From assembly GCA_964373255.1 (NCBI GenBank), contig CAYJTG010000005.1, forward strand, positions 1 through 64,000: a stretch of DNA of 64,000 nucleotides. The letters run 5' to 3'. Source of the stretch: JACPVU01 sp964373255 (GTDB taxonomy: Archaea; Aenigmatarchaeota; Aenigmatarchaeia; GW2011-AR5). Position numbers and translations under genes: made by a program. The notes under the pieces were generated by a model. The model was not told where the DNA came from. It was given only the letters and a program-made list of their open reading frames with translations, and searched no databases. Each line of letters starts with the position of its first letter. Position 1 is the first letter of the stretch. Shown in pieces: positions 25,630 to 33,454 of the stretch.

Positions 25630-25989
25630 TTATCCACCCTCGCCAATCTGCTGGTCTTCAGGCATGAGTTCCTTGAACTTGTCCTGTGCTTCCTTTATCC
25701 TTTCCTTGATCTTCTTTTCCTGCCTGTCCAGTGTCTGCAGCTTGAGGTCTATGTCCTCGGCGTTCTGTTTCAGTTCGGCTGTGAGCTGCGCCTTCTCAGT
25801 CTTGATCAGTATAGAACCGACAGCCTTGTAGACGTCATCGTCTGCCTTCTCTAAATCCTCCAAAGCCTTCTCTATTTCTTTTTTTTGCACGAGCATCGTT
25901 TGCTTCTGGATGAGTATGGACTGCATCTGCTGGTTTTGCAGCTGCAACTGTCCGACAACCTGCTCAAGATCTTTTTTTTCTGCTGGCAT
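25630..25989 (-). CDS. pfdB: Prefoldin beta subunit
   Basis: 119 aa from ATG 25989. Two long coiled-coil helices (near 5-45 and 70-108) joined by a short hairpin (KADDDVYKAVGSILIKTEK) are the prefoldin beta pattern. With the alpha subunit it forms the hexameric jellyfish chaperone that passes nascent proteins to the thermosome. Five nt downstream of the preceding gene. Confidence 0.92.
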   Translation of the reverse strand: MPAEKKDLEQVVGQLQLQNQQMQSILIQKQTMLVQKKEIEKALEDLEKADDDVYKAVGSILIKTEKAQLTAELKQNAEDIDLKLQTLDRQEKKIKERIKEAQDKFKELMPEDQQIGEGG

Positions 25990-25994
25990 AATTA

Positions 25995-26255
25995 TCACAC
26001 AACTTCAGGCGAGGGCACCTCAGCCTGCGGTATGAAACCGTCACCCCTCGCCACAAAAAAATACTGTCTGTTTTTTTGGTCAGTTGCATATTCTTTGACA
26101 AGTTCTATTTTGTCAGGACCAAAAGCGACAACACACCCATCCTGAACAATGACATAATTTGTACCGTATTTTTTTAAAGCACCACACTCAAGCAGGACAT
26201 AATATTTATTTACCTCATCCACGAAACCCTGCGGAAGCATCAGATCGTGATGCAT
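25995..26255 (-). CDS. DUF5678-like small protein
   Basis: 86 aa. The core YGTNYVIVQDGCVVAFGPDK, then IELVKEYATDQKNRQYFFVARG resembles the compact DUF5678 module (strand, GK-type turn, helix, strand). It lies between rpoP and pfdB, a slot that in other archaea often holds Pcc1, but I do not see Pcc1 features. It is probably part of the same operon. Confidence 0.55.
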   Translation of the reverse strand: MHHDLMLPQGFVDEVNKYYVLLECGALKKYGTNYVIVQDGCVVAFGPDKIELVKEYATDQKNRQYFFVARGDGFIPQAEVPSPEVV

Positions 26256-26259
26256 AGGA

Positions 26260-26388
26260 TCATCTCGCCTTGACCGTCTTTTTGAATGGTATGCGCGCCT
26301 TTGCCAGTATCCTGAACCCGCAGAACGGGCACCTCACGCGGTCTTCCATCTCGAACTCTTTCCGGCATTTGACGCAAACATAAGACAT
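26260..26388 (-). CDS. rpoP: RNA polymerase subunit P (Rpb12)
   Basis: 42 aa from ATG 26388. MSYVCVKCRKEFEMEDRVRC, then PFCGFRILAKARI: a zinc ribbon with C-x2-C (residues 5 and 8) and C-x2-C (20 and 23), followed by the conserved RI-hydrophobic tail. It is the smallest subunit of archaeal RNA polymerase. Overlooked easily because of its size. Confidence 0.93.
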   Translation of the reverse strand: MSYVCVKCRKEFEMEDRVRCPFCGFRILAKARIPFKKTVKAR

Positions 26389-26473
26389 AACTATCCCTCT
26401 ACATTAAGGAAACGAACAGATAGAAGTTGCAAAGCAACTTCAGTTTGCTTTTCCTTATAATCTAGACTTATTA

Positions 26474-26512
26474 TGAAGCAAGTAAATAACCTGAATATTA
26501 TAACTTGCTTCA
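26474..26512. repeat. Conserved-loop hairpin D1
   Basis: Stem TGAAGCAAGT/ACTTGCTTCA with loop AAATAACCTGAATATTATA. The loop matches the loop of unrelated stems elsewhere in the window. Confidence 0.7.
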
Positions 26513-26624
26513 TTTACATGGAGAATCGAAGATTCTCCTGTACAATTTCGAATTCCAGGAATTCGAATTGTAATTGAAAATCTGAAGGATTTTCAAATTA
26601 CAGGTGAAGCGTAGCTTCACCATG

Positions 26625-26673
26625 TATAGCAAACAAGAAATATAATATCTGATTCTTTTCTTGTTTAGCTATA
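26625..26673. repeat. Conserved-loop hairpin D2
   Basis: Stem TATAGC...AACAAGAAA/TTTCTTGTT...GCTATA; the complementary strand of its loop reads AAGAATCAGATATTAT. Nearly identical to 57331-57379. Confidence 0.7.
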
Positions 26674-26705
26674 ATCCCTTCCTAAAAGATTTCCAATATA
26701 TAGAT

Positions 26706-26888
26706 TTATAACCCGAACTCGAATGCACCCGATGCAAACTTCACGCTGCACTTTCTGCACCGCCAAACGCCGTTGGACAGTCTTTTCACGGATTTGCGGG
26801 AGCACGCAGGGCATTTGTAGAGCTTCGTGGACTTCTTTCTTGATTCCTCGACAGCCTTTCTTATCCTTTTGCCGTAGCCAACGACCAT
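26706..26888 (-). CDS. rpl37ae: Large ribosomal subunit protein eL43 (L37Ae)
   Basis: 60 aa from ATG 26888. Zinc ribbon with CPACSRKSVKR near residues 26-36 and WRCRKC near 42-47 after the basic GYGKRIRKAVEESRKK start. Short for the family (usually 70-90) but all four Cys are present. Confidence 0.9.
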   Translation of the reverse strand: MVVGYGKRIRKAVEESRKKSTKLYKCPACSRKSVKRLSNGVWRCRKCSVKFASGAFEFGL

Positions 26889-26944
26889 AATAATCAACCT
26901 ATTATTTTTGATGATAAAGCTTAAAAGCGGAATGAAAAGAAAAT

Positions 26945-28810
26945 TTATCTCAGCCTTATCGTTTCCAGGTTCTTTGGAGCTATTGATTCGACCCTGAATT
27001 CAGAGTGGATTGCCCTTGCAAAGTCGACGCACCTCGAGTTCTCGCAGTGGTTGACGATGATCTTTTTTGGCTTGTTCGGGAGGCTGCGTATGTAGTTCAT
27101 CAGCTGTCTCTGGTCGCTGTGGCCGCCCAGTCCCTTTGTAGTCTGGACGTCTAGTTTTAGATTTAGCATCTTGCCGTCGTCCATGTGGATCTCTTTCCAC
27201 CCCTTTTGGATGCGGCGGCCGGGCGTCCCCTCGGCCTGGTAGCCGACGAACAGAAGCATATTCTTTGGGTCGTCTGAAAAATTCTTCAGGTACTCGATTG
27301 CAGGCCCGCCCATGAGCATGCCAGACGTCGAAAGAACTATGCAGGGCCCTGTAGAGTTGAATACCTGTTCTCTTTCTTTCTGCGAGCCTATGCCCTTCAG
27401 CCGCGGGTCCGTGAAAGGGTTCCTGCTCTTGTGCAGGATCTGGTTTTGTATCTGGGATGCTAGGAATTCGGGATAAGCCGTGTGGATAGCCGTTGCGTCC
27501 CAGAGCATGCCGTCCAGGTACATGGGCACATCGATATCTGTGTCTGTAAGAATTGTTATAATATCCTGGCTTCTCCCGACAGCAAAGCACGGTATAAGGA
27601 CGCGGCCGCCTCTTGCTATGGCTATCTTGACGAAGTCGACAAGCATTTTTGCCCCTTCTTTGTGGGGCGGAAGCACATTTTCTGCGCCCCCGTACGTGCC
27701 TTCAATTATTACGGCCTCGACGCGCGCGAAATCCGATGAGGTCTTCTCGAAAAGCTTTGTGCTCTCGTACTTGATGTCGCCGGTATATAGAATATTGTAT
27801 AAGCCGTCGCCGATGTGTATGTGCACAACAGAAGACCCGAGGATGTGGCCGGCGTTGTTGAGCGTAATCCTCATGTCAGGCGTTATGTCCGATACCTCGC
27901 CGTAGTCCAGGGCTATGCAGTGCTTTATGGCTTCTTCTATCCCTTTCGACGTGTAAGCCGCTTTTTTGTTCTCGCGCTGGCATATCTGCAGATAATCCAA
28001 TTGAAGCAGCGCCGAAAGATCCCGCGTGGGGCGCGTGCAGTACAACGGTCCACGATAGCCATATTCGTACAGATAAGGAACTAAGCCTGAATGGTCCGTG
28101 TGTGCATGGGAAAGAATTATTGCGTCCAGGTCCTGTATGCGGAACTCAGGCGCGTCCAGGTATGGAAACGGGTTGGACGCCGTTGCAGCAACAGACATTC
28201 CGCAGTCCAGCAGGATCTTGCTCTGCGGCGTCTGAAGAAAAATGCACGACCGGCCGACCTCGCGGAATGAGCCAAGGCTTGTAAGCCTGATCCAGTCGAC
28301 GTCCTTGGAGGGCGAGTATATCTTTTCGCCGAGCTGGTTGAGGAATTTTTTTCTGTAGCCCGCCTCTTGGTGCCTCATTTTTCTGATGGCCCGTATGATT
28401 TCCGAGTCAATGACAGGCGCGCGCTTTATTTCCGGCGTCCATAATGTTTTTTCCTTTATAGTCAAAAGGGTTTCTCCGCTCTTCCCGATCACGAGGCCCG
28501 GCTTTTCAGCATGAATCACAACACGTGAAAACTCCGGTTCAAAATAGATGTCCTTGATGCCAGCCTCGGCAGGAACAACTTTTTTTATCAGCTCTTTTGC
28601 CTTCTCTTCGCTGATGATTATGGACGGGTCCGCACGCACCTCTATCCTTTTCTTGATTTTATTGACGATGCTCTTTATGAGGTCCGTTGACGTGTCAAAA
28701 AATTCCTTGTTTTTTGTATAGAGGATGATCTCGCTGCCCTCGTAGCTTATGTCAGATACCTTTGCATCCTTCGGGATGTCTGCTTTTATTATCTCGCTTA
28801 TAGAACTCAT
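26945..28810 (-). CDS. KH/beta-CASP ribonuclease (aCPSF1)
   Basis: 621 aa. N-terminal KH-type region (near 1-140, with VIGKSG), metallo-beta-lactamase core with HAHTDHSG near 234-241, and beta-CASP insertion. Later conserved His motifs include GGHSDQRQL near 570 and VNHCEN. It cuts mRNA 3' ends and aids transcription termination in archaea. The neighbour psmB (28886) is a common archaeal pairing. Confidence 0.95.
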   Translation of the reverse strand: MSSISEIIKADIPKDAKVSDISYEGSEIILYTKNKEFFDTSTDLIKSIVNKIKKRIEVRADPSIIISEEKAKELIKKVVPAEAGIKDIYFEPEFSRVVIHAEKPGLVIGKSGETLLTIKEKTLWTPEIKRAPVIDSEIIRAIRKMRHQEAGYRKKFLNQLGEKIYSPSKDVDWIRLTSLGSFREVGRSCIFLQTPQSKILLDCGMSVAATASNPFPYLDAPEFRIQDLDAIILSHAHTDHSGLVPYLYEYGYRGPLYCTRPTRDLSALLQLDYLQICQRENKKAAYTSKGIEEAIKHCIALDYGEVSDITPDMRITLNNAGHILGSSVVHIHIGDGLYNILYTGDIKYESTKLFEKTSSDFARVEAVIIEGTYGGAENVLPPHKEGAKMLVDFVKIAIARGGRVLIPCFAVGRSQDIITILTDTDIDVPMYLDGMLWDATAIHTAYPEFLASQIQNQILHKSRNPFTDPRLKGIGSQKEREQVFNSTGPCIVLSTSGMLMGGPAIEYLKNFSDDPKNMLLFVGYQAEGTPGRRIQKGWKEIHMDDGKMLNLKLDVQTTKGLGGHSDQRQLMNYIRSLPNKPKKIIVNHCENSRCVDFARAIHSEFRVESIAPKNLETIRLR

Positions 28811-28885
28811 TTTAGCACCTTAAACCAAATTTTGAGAAGAAATCTCAGATAAGTATCAGAAAGTATAGGCATCAAAGAAATATTA

Positions 28886-29515
28886 TTATTTTGTCATTTC
28901 CTTTATTTTTTCCTGTGGGATAGATTCCATGCCCGCTTTGTCGATAGCAACAACAACTATATCGCGGCCACCGGAAAATACGTCCCTTTCCCTGGCAGAT
29001 TTTATGGCGCGTGCAGCGAGCTTTATCGCGTCTTCCCTGGTAAGGTTGTCCCTGTAGCTGTCCTCAAGGACGCCGAACGCGATAGGCGATCCAGAGCCCG
29101 TAGCGGTAAATTTGTCCTCTTCCTCCATCCCTCCGACCGCGTCTATGCTGTAGACGTGGCCTCCTGTCTTGTCAACGCCGCCGATAATGAGCATTGCCAT
29201 ATAAGGATAGTACCTGTTGCCTGACAGTATGTTCGCCAGCAGATGAGAAGCCGCCTTGACCGTAAACTCCGTGTTTCGCGTGAGCTTGTAAAGATTTATT
29301 TCTGCCTTCAGTATCCTTATCAGGGCCTGCGTGTCGCCTGCCCCGCCTGCTGTAGTAACAGCTATCTTGTCGTCAACTGAGTATATTTTCTGGCTTGTTT
29401 TTGACGCCACAAGCCACCCCATGGTCGACTTTGATTCGCTAGCCAGAATGACGCCGTCCTTGTACAACAAGCCTACTGTCGTTGTGCCGGTCAATAATTT
29501 TTCCTGCTGCTGCAT
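28886..29515 (-). CDS. psmB: Proteasome beta subunit
   Basis: 209 aa from ATG 29515. A short propeptide MQQQEKLLTG precedes TTTVGLLYKDGVILAS, so Thr11 becomes the N-terminal nucleophile. The family Lys is in ILASESKST and GSGSPIAFGVLE is conserved. It forms the catalytic rings of the 20S proteasome. Confidence 0.95.
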   Translation of the reverse strand: MQQQEKLLTGTTTVGLLYKDGVILASESKSTMGWLVASKTSQKIYSVDDKIAVTTAGGAGDTQALIRILKAEINLYKLTRNTEFTVKAASHLLANILSGNRYYPYMAMLIIGGVDKTGGHVYSIDAVGGMEEEDKFTATGSGSPIAFGVLEDSYRDNLTREDAIKLAARAIKSARERDVFSGGRDIVVVAIDKAGMESIPQEKIKEMTK

Positions 29516-29570
29516 GTACAAACACCGTGTAATTTATTGTCCTAGAATTTGCCTGATAAATATATTGCGA

Positions 29571-29906
29571 TTAAGTATTTAAGCGTTCTTCGTGGCGAGT
29601 TTTACAATCTTGTTCGCATAAAATCTTTTGTTCCGGCTCTGTTGAAAACCTATGAAAAAGCATCGACGTAGACCCTTACGTCTTATCGACGTAAGGGTCA
29701 GCTAGAGCTATCATCGAGAGATGATAGCTCTCACGTCGATGCTTTTATTGAGCATTTCAACAGAGCCTTTGTTCCATAATTCTAGCACAAATTTCACATA
29801 TACTGTTTCCACATTTGCCATTCATAGCTTTAGCCGCAATAAAAAGATTATTCGGATGTATATCTGCATTTCCAGCTATAGAAATAATTAAATTTTTTTT
29901 ATTCAT
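29571..29906 (-). pseudogene. Small Cys-rich gene split by a family A element
   Basis: The 5' part runs from ATG 29906 and reaches the element at 29767, where it meets a TGA within the element's end. If the 133-bp element and one copy of its 8-bp duplication are removed, the frame continues through IMEQKILCEQDCKTRHEERL to a TAA at 29571, giving a 64-residue protein. Six Cys residues (KCGNSICEICAR, then LCEQDC) suggest zinc binding. The exact frame restoration shows the gene existed before insertion. Confidence 0.75.
29635..29767. mobile_element. Family A palindromic element (133 bp), copy 1
   Basis: Inverted ends GGCTCTGTTGAAA/TTTCAACAGAGCC, an unpaired internal loop (ACCTATGAAAA opposite TTTATTGAGCAT), an inner stem AGCATCGACGT/ACGTCGATGCT, then two arms: GACCCTTACGTC paired, and AGAGCTATCATC paired. 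It is flanked on both sides by the exact 8-bp repeat TTTGTTCC (29627-29634 and 29768-29775), a target duplication. Inserted in a Cys-rich gene. Confidence 0.9.
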
Positions 29907-29908
29907 AA

Positions 29909-30397
29909 TTACCCGCAGTAACCGTAGCCGCCTTCGCTAAAGCACCCATAAGGGCATCTGCCTATAACGGTGTTTAACCTGCCGAGAGTATCGCAGTAAT
30001 ACTCAAGTACGTAGTCGGAATCGATGCACGAGTCCGGGGCTGTTATTTCCTTTCCGTTTTGCACGTACGACACATAGCCCTTTGAATAAGGATCGTTGCT
30101 TTCAAGATAGTTGTCACAGCCCACTGTATTTGTAATGTAGCTTCTGACGACCTCAAATTTCTTGGTCTCTGGCTCGTCAGCAACGGCGTACCCAGTCGCA
30201 CTCAATTTAAAAGAAAACTGTGACGCTATGGCTATCAGCTCGAACACGATCACGGCTGAAACAGCCAGGATCGCAAGATGCGAGCGGTCTCTCGATGACG
30301 GCCAGCGATTGGAGTACGATCGTGTTCTGGATCTTCTTACTGTTCTGGCGGCTCTTCTCGCTCTTGTACTTGTCCTTTTCTTCACGAAAAACACCAT
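29909..30397 (-). CDS. Membrane-anchored Cys-rich surface protein
   Basis: 162 aa. An Arg-rich cytoplasmic start (TRARRAARTVRRSRTR) leads to one transmembrane helix near 41-62. The outside domain ends YVLEYYCDTLGRLNTVIGRC, then PYGCFSEGGYGYC, with paired Cys likely to form disulfides. This design recurs in DPANN genomes; function unknown. Confidence 0.75.
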   Translation of the reverse strand: MVFFVKKRTSTRARRAARTVRRSRTRSYSNRWPSSRDRSHLAILAVSAVIVFELIAIASQFSFKLSATGYAVADEPETKKFEVVRSYITNTVGCDNYLESNDPYSKGYVSYVQNGKEITAPDSCIDSDYVLEYYCDTLGRLNTVIGRCPYGCFSEGGYGYCG

Positions 30398-30535
30398 AGG
30401 TAAACACCCTTCTATTGAAACTTGGTCAAGGCTATTTAAATAATTTTTCGGACGTTGGTTAATAGGTTATTTTCGAATCTTTTGAACGATTCGGAAAGAA
30501 ATTCCCAAGGCGTGATTATAAAATGGGGATTTCAT

Positions 30536-31975
30536 TCAGTACGCCTTCGCGACATAAACGACGTGCTTTGCGGGCTTGTCGCAGTAGACACAATCAGAAA
30601 ACGTTTTCTCGCCCTTTTTGTACAGCGTCCCCCTTATCTCCCATCCTTGCGTGTCCGCTTTCAGATTCTTCTCACACTTGTCAGAGCCGCACCAGTTCGT
30701 TCGTATGATACCGCCTTTCCTTGTTGCATTCTTGAGTTCGTTGAGCGTTTTTGTATCTCTTATGTTTTCATTGAGGAATTTTCTTGATTTTTCATGCATC
30801 TCATTCTGAATTGTATTAAGTATGTCAATAACAGAATTTAATTTTTCTATTTTTATCTTTATTTTTGTGCCGTCGTTTCGCTTCACGCATGTCAATTCTT
30901 TATTTTCAACGTCCTTCGGGCCGATCTCTATCCTCAGCGGCACGCCTTTCAGCTCCCACTCGTTGAACTTGAAGCCCGCTGAATAATTGCGGTCGTCTAA
31001 GTGAGTCCTGACGCCTGATTTTTCTAATTTATCAAGCGTATTCTTTGCGTTGTCGATCACCAATTTTTCCTTTCCCTTAAACAATATAGGAATGATCACG
31101 ACCTGTACAGGCGCAAGCCTTGGTGGAAGGACCGCTCCTTTATCATCGCCGTGGTGCATTATCAGTATCCCTAACTGCCTTGTCGATATGCCCCACGACG
31201 TCTGCCACACGTGCTGCTTCTTGTCGTCTTTGTCAAGAAACTGAATGTTAAATGACTTTGCAAAATTCTGGCCTAACATGTGCGTTCCAGGACCCTGTGC
31301 GATTTTTCCGTCCTGCAAGAGCGTGTCGTAGACAACAGAAAAATCTGCGCCTGCAAACGTGTCGGACTGCGGCCTTACTAAGATCAGAGGCTCGATGGCA
31401 AGGTCCTTGTATATTTCTCCATACATCTGCACGGCGTGGTCGATCATCTTCTCGGCGTCCTCTTTTGTGGCGTGGGCCGTGTGACCCTCTTGCCATAGGA
31501 ATTCACGGCTTCGCAGAAACGGCTTCGTGCCTTTTGTATCAAAGCGGACGACGTTGCACCACTGGTTGATCTTGAATGGCAGGTCCTTGTAAGAGCGAAT
31601 CCACAGCGAGAACATATAATACATTATCGTTTCTGATGTAGGGCGAATCGCATATCTTTCTTCTAATTTCTCGCCGCCCGCCTCTGTCACAATCATCGTT
31701 TCCGCCTTAAAGCCTGCAAAGTGCTCCTCTTCTTTTTTCAGTAGCCTTTCTGGTATGAGCAGAGGAAAATAGCAGTTTTTAACGTCATGTTCTTTTATCA
31801 GAGCATCAAAATTTTTTTGTATTATTTCCCAGACGGCGTAGCCCCACGGAAGAATGACGTCAAAGCCCTTCACCGGACTTCTTTGATCTATGAAATTCCC
31901 TTTGCGCACTACTTCCAGATACCAGCGGCTGAAGTCATCACCGCGCTTTGCGGTTAATCCAAGTTCTTCTGACAT
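30536..31975 (-). CDS. proS: Prolyl-tRNA synthetase (archaeal type)
   Basis: 479 aa from ATG 31975. Class II motifs: motif 1 near GFDVILPWGYAVWEII (40-55), motif 2 FKINQWCNVVRFDTKGTKPF near 135-154, motif 3 towards LPPRLAPVQVVI near 281-292, and the C-terminal zinc-type domain with CGSDKCEK and CVYC. Charges tRNA-Pro. Two tRNA-Pro genes lie within 2 kb, on the same strand. Confidence 0.95.
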   Translation of the reverse strand: MSEELGLTAKRGDDFSRWYLEVVRKGNFIDQRSPVKGFDVILPWGYAVWEIIQKNFDALIKEHDVKNCYFPLLIPERLLKKEEEHFAGFKAETMIVTEAGGEKLEERYAIRPTSETIMYYMFSLWIRSYKDLPFKINQWCNVVRFDTKGTKPFLRSREFLWQEGHTAHATKEDAEKMIDHAVQMYGEIYKDLAIEPLILVRPQSDTFAGADFSVVYDTLLQDGKIAQGPGTHMLGQNFAKSFNIQFLDKDDKKQHVWQTSWGISTRQLGILIMHHGDDKGAVLPPRLAPVQVVIIPILFKGKEKLVIDNAKNTLDKLEKSGVRTHLDDRNYSAGFKFNEWELKGVPLRIEIGPKDVENKELTCVKRNDGTKIKIKIEKLNSVIDILNTIQNEMHEKSRKFLNENIRDTKTLNELKNATRKGGIIRTNWCGSDKCEKNLKADTQGWEIRGTLYKKGEKTFSDCVYCDKPAKHVVYVAKAY

Positions 31976-32058
31976 GATTATCACTTAAAGTATAACATAA
32001 CAGTTCTTACTTTATTTTTGATTGTATCGATAAATAAAGCTGATTTGTAGAAATAATC

Positions 32059-32349
32059 TTAATTTATCCCAAGCATTACCTTGATCTCTTGTGAGGGTTT
32101 CCATTGCGGTAAAAAAACAATTTGTATTGATACGTCTTTTACGCCTTCTATCCGTTTCAGTTTTTCCTTTATGGTCTCGATGAGCACAGGGCCATAAGGA
32201 CAAGCAGGCGTGGTAAATGTCATTTTTATATTTACCTTGTCCGTATCGATGTCAATGCCGTAAATAAGCTCCAGCGTCCACACGTCTATATTAATCTCTG
32301 GGTCCATGCACTCTTTCAGGACATCTATTACCTGTTGCATCGTTGTCAT
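32059..32349 (-). CDS. MIP18/DUF59-family Fe-S assembly protein
   Basis: 96 aa. Typical DPEINIDVWTLELIYGIDI near 16-34 and the metal-ligand Cys region FTTPACPYGPVLIETI near 45-60. SufT/Cia2-like proteins help to mature Fe-S clusters. Downstream of tRNA-Pro and upstream of proS on the same strand. Confidence 0.88.
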   Translation of the reverse strand: MTTMQQVIDVLKECMDPEINIDVWTLELIYGIDIDTDKVNIKMTFTTPACPYGPVLIETIKEKLKRIEGVKDVSIQIVFLPQWKPSQEIKVMLGIN

Positions 32350-32389
32350 GATATAACACTAGATAGCAATTCTTATATGATTATTTGAA

Positions 32390-32698
32390 TGGGCTTGGCA
32401 GGATTTGAACCTGCGTCACAAGCTCCCAATGAGCATCAAATTATAGCTCTACAAGGAAAGAAACAAGATACAAGAAAGAACGAAGTTCTTTCTGTACAGC
32501 AAGAGCAAAGCTCTTGCTTGTATTACTTCCTTGTGAGCTATATGTGAAACCGGAAAAACATGTCCGGATTCTTTTCTGGTTTCACTATAAGCTCGGATCA
32601 TAGTCGTATGAGATGCGAAGCATCTCTATGCTCTAACCAAATTGTCCCACCTTCCGCTTTGATGCAGCTTTCTGGAAAGGTGCCTAGACTACAAGCCC
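32390..32698 (-). tRNA. tRNA-Pro(TGG) with three introns
   Basis: Exons 32698-32684, 32641-32633, 32599-32589 and 32428-32390 join to a perfect 74-nt tRNA: acceptor GGGCTTG/CAAGCCC with A73, D-stem GTCT/GGAT, anticodon stem CGAGC/GCTTG with loop TTTGGGA, T-stem GCAGG/CCTGC. Introns: 42 nt at 15/16, 33 nt at 22/23, 160 nt at 33/34. The first two show bulge-helix-bulge pairing (GTCT/GGAC; GGTT/GACT) with splice points at the second base of 3-nt bulges. The third carries arms of the intergenic palindromes. CCA is not encoded. Confidence 0.9.
32536..32593. repeat. Conserved-loop hairpin D3, inside the tRNA-Pro anticodon-loop intron
   Basis: Stem GTGAAACCGGAAAA pairs with TTTTCTGGTTTCAC; loop ACATGTCCGGATTC (complement GAATCCGGACATGT). 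A close relative lies at 50609-50661. Its outer AGCTATA/TATAAGCT extends into the tRNA exon. Confidence 0.7.
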
Positions 32699-32760
32699 TA
32701 TAGGGATAATGGGTAAAAAGAATTATTAAAAGGCTCTCTCACAACTAGAACAGTGGTTTA

Positions 32761-32886
32761 ATGGTGAAAAAGAAAACAAAGAAATCCAACAAGAAGGCTG
32801 CTATGTGCGCCTGCGGCTGCAAAATGTCTATTAAGAATTGCAAATGCTGCGGCATGGGTGGAAAGAAAACCTGTAAGTGCTGCTGA
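32761..32886 (+). CDS. Metallothionein-like Cys-rich mini-protein 1
   Basis: 41 aa from ATG 32761. A Lys-rich start (KKKTKKSNKKAA) is followed by MCACGCKMSIKNCKCCGMGG, then KKTCKCC: nine Cys in 27 residues. A paralogue with the same spacing lies at 35012-35164. The spacing CxCxC-x6-CxCC-x6-CxCC suggests a metal cluster, and the basic tail suggests nucleic-acid or membrane contact. A TATA-like TTATTAAAAGG lies near 32723. Too small to be found by length filters. Confidence 0.8.
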   Translation: MVKKKTKKSNKKAAMCACGCKMSIKNCKCCGMGGKKTCKCC

Positions 32887-32899
32887 GCCTATCATTCAA

Positions 32900-33151
32900 T
32901 TAGAGCCGCATCGATTTATTTATCAGGTTATATTTTTGACTCTTTGATAGTTTCTTGAACGCCACTTCTGCCCTAAGCGCTTCGCCCTTCGTTTCGTGCG
33001 CCCAGTATGCAATAATTTCGACCGGAAGCCTGCTTCTAGTATATTTTGAGGCTTTTCCTTCATTGTGTAGCTTCAGTCTTCTCTTCAAGTTATTGGTATA
33101 ACCTGTGTAAAATGATCCGTCCTTGCACTTCAAGACGTATACGTAGAACAT
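32900..33151 (-). CDS. GIY-YIG nuclease-domain protein
   Basis: 83 aa from ATG 33151. FYVYVLKCKDGSFYTGYTNN near residues 2-21 carries the GIY-YIG pair (here VYV...YTG), with Arg in LKRRLKLHN and the catalytic Glu in TKGEALRAE. YhbQ/UPF0213 type; role uncertain. A family A element sits 10 nt upstream of its start and may have replaced its promoter. Confidence 0.85.
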   Translation of the reverse strand: MFYVYVLKCKDGSFYTGYTNNLKRRLKLHNEGKASKYTRSRLPVEIIAYWAHETKGEALRAEVAFKKLSKSQKYNLINKSMRL

Positions 33152-33160
33152 AAAATTACC

Positions 33161-33293
33161 TGCTCTGTAGAAATGCTCGATAAAGAGCATCGACGTAGAC
33201 CTATACGTCTCTTGACGTATAGGTCAGCTAGAGATATCATCGATAGATGATATCTCTCACGTCGATGCTCTTGCATAGGTTTTCTACAGAGCA
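33161..33293. mobile_element. Family A palindromic element (133 bp), copy 2
   Basis: Ends TGCTCTGTAGAAA/TTTTCTACAGAGCA; inner stem GAGCATCGACGT/ACGTCGATGCTC; arms GACCTATACGTC/GACGTATAGGTC and AGAGATATCATC/GATGATATCTCT. Exact 8-bp target duplication AAATTACC (33153-33160 and 33294-33301). Compared with copy 1, paired bases change on both sides, and the core is inverted relative to the outer shell. Confidence 0.9.
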
Positions 33294-33346
33294 AAATTAC
33301 CTAATTATATACTATATATTCGGAAAGGATTAAGTCTGATTTCTCA

Positions 33347-33454
33347 GGAAGGGATTAAGTCTAGACACACAGAAAGCAAAGCTTTCTGGTGCACCAAAGA
33401 ACCTTTGGTTCTTTGCGTGTTATAAGGGAAACCCAGGTTTCCCTTAATGTAGAG
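33347..33454. mobile_element. Family C element, compact copy (inverted)
   Basis: Reading on the minus strand it runs from CTCTACATTAAGGG to TCTAGACTTAATCCCTTCC, with arms GGGAAACC/GGTTTCCC, AAAGAACC/GGTTCTTT and AGAAAGC/GCTTTCT. Almost base-for-base the inverse of 62289-62399 except for the GGGAAACC arm, which is flipped. Another end motif (GGAAAGGATTAAGTCT, 33331-33346) precedes it, as if an older copy had been replaced. It abuts the 3' end of tRNA-Pro. Confidence 0.75.

Larger units (their letters stand above)
26397..26690. mobile_element. Family C element, large composite copy
   Basis: Starts with the conserved left end CTACATTAAGG and ends with AATCCCTTCC. After the first arm (stem AAGTTGC/GCAACTT inside GATAG/CAGTTTG) the right-end motif TCTAGACTT is split by a 205-nt insertion (26470-26674) that starts ATTATGAAGC and ends GCTATAA. 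The insertion itself contains six or more hairpins, including GAATC/GATTC, TCGAATTCC/GGAATTCGA and GGTGAAGC/GCTTCACC. It fills the whole spacer between rpoP and the eL43 gene. Confidence 0.7.

Noticed and set aside
26397..26690. Dense repeats that could suggest a CRISPR array
   Set aside because: Repeats are inverted and differ in sequence between arms; there is no regular direct repeat with unique spacers and no cas gene in the window.
30480..30535. GAATC-type short hairpin downstream of proS
   Set aside because: The pairing CGAATC/GATTCG is short and no end motif of any element family is present.
33152..33190. N-terminal extension of the GIY-YIG protein upstream of 33151
   Set aside because: The extra codons lie in the family A element and its duplication; the domain starts at MFYVYVLK.
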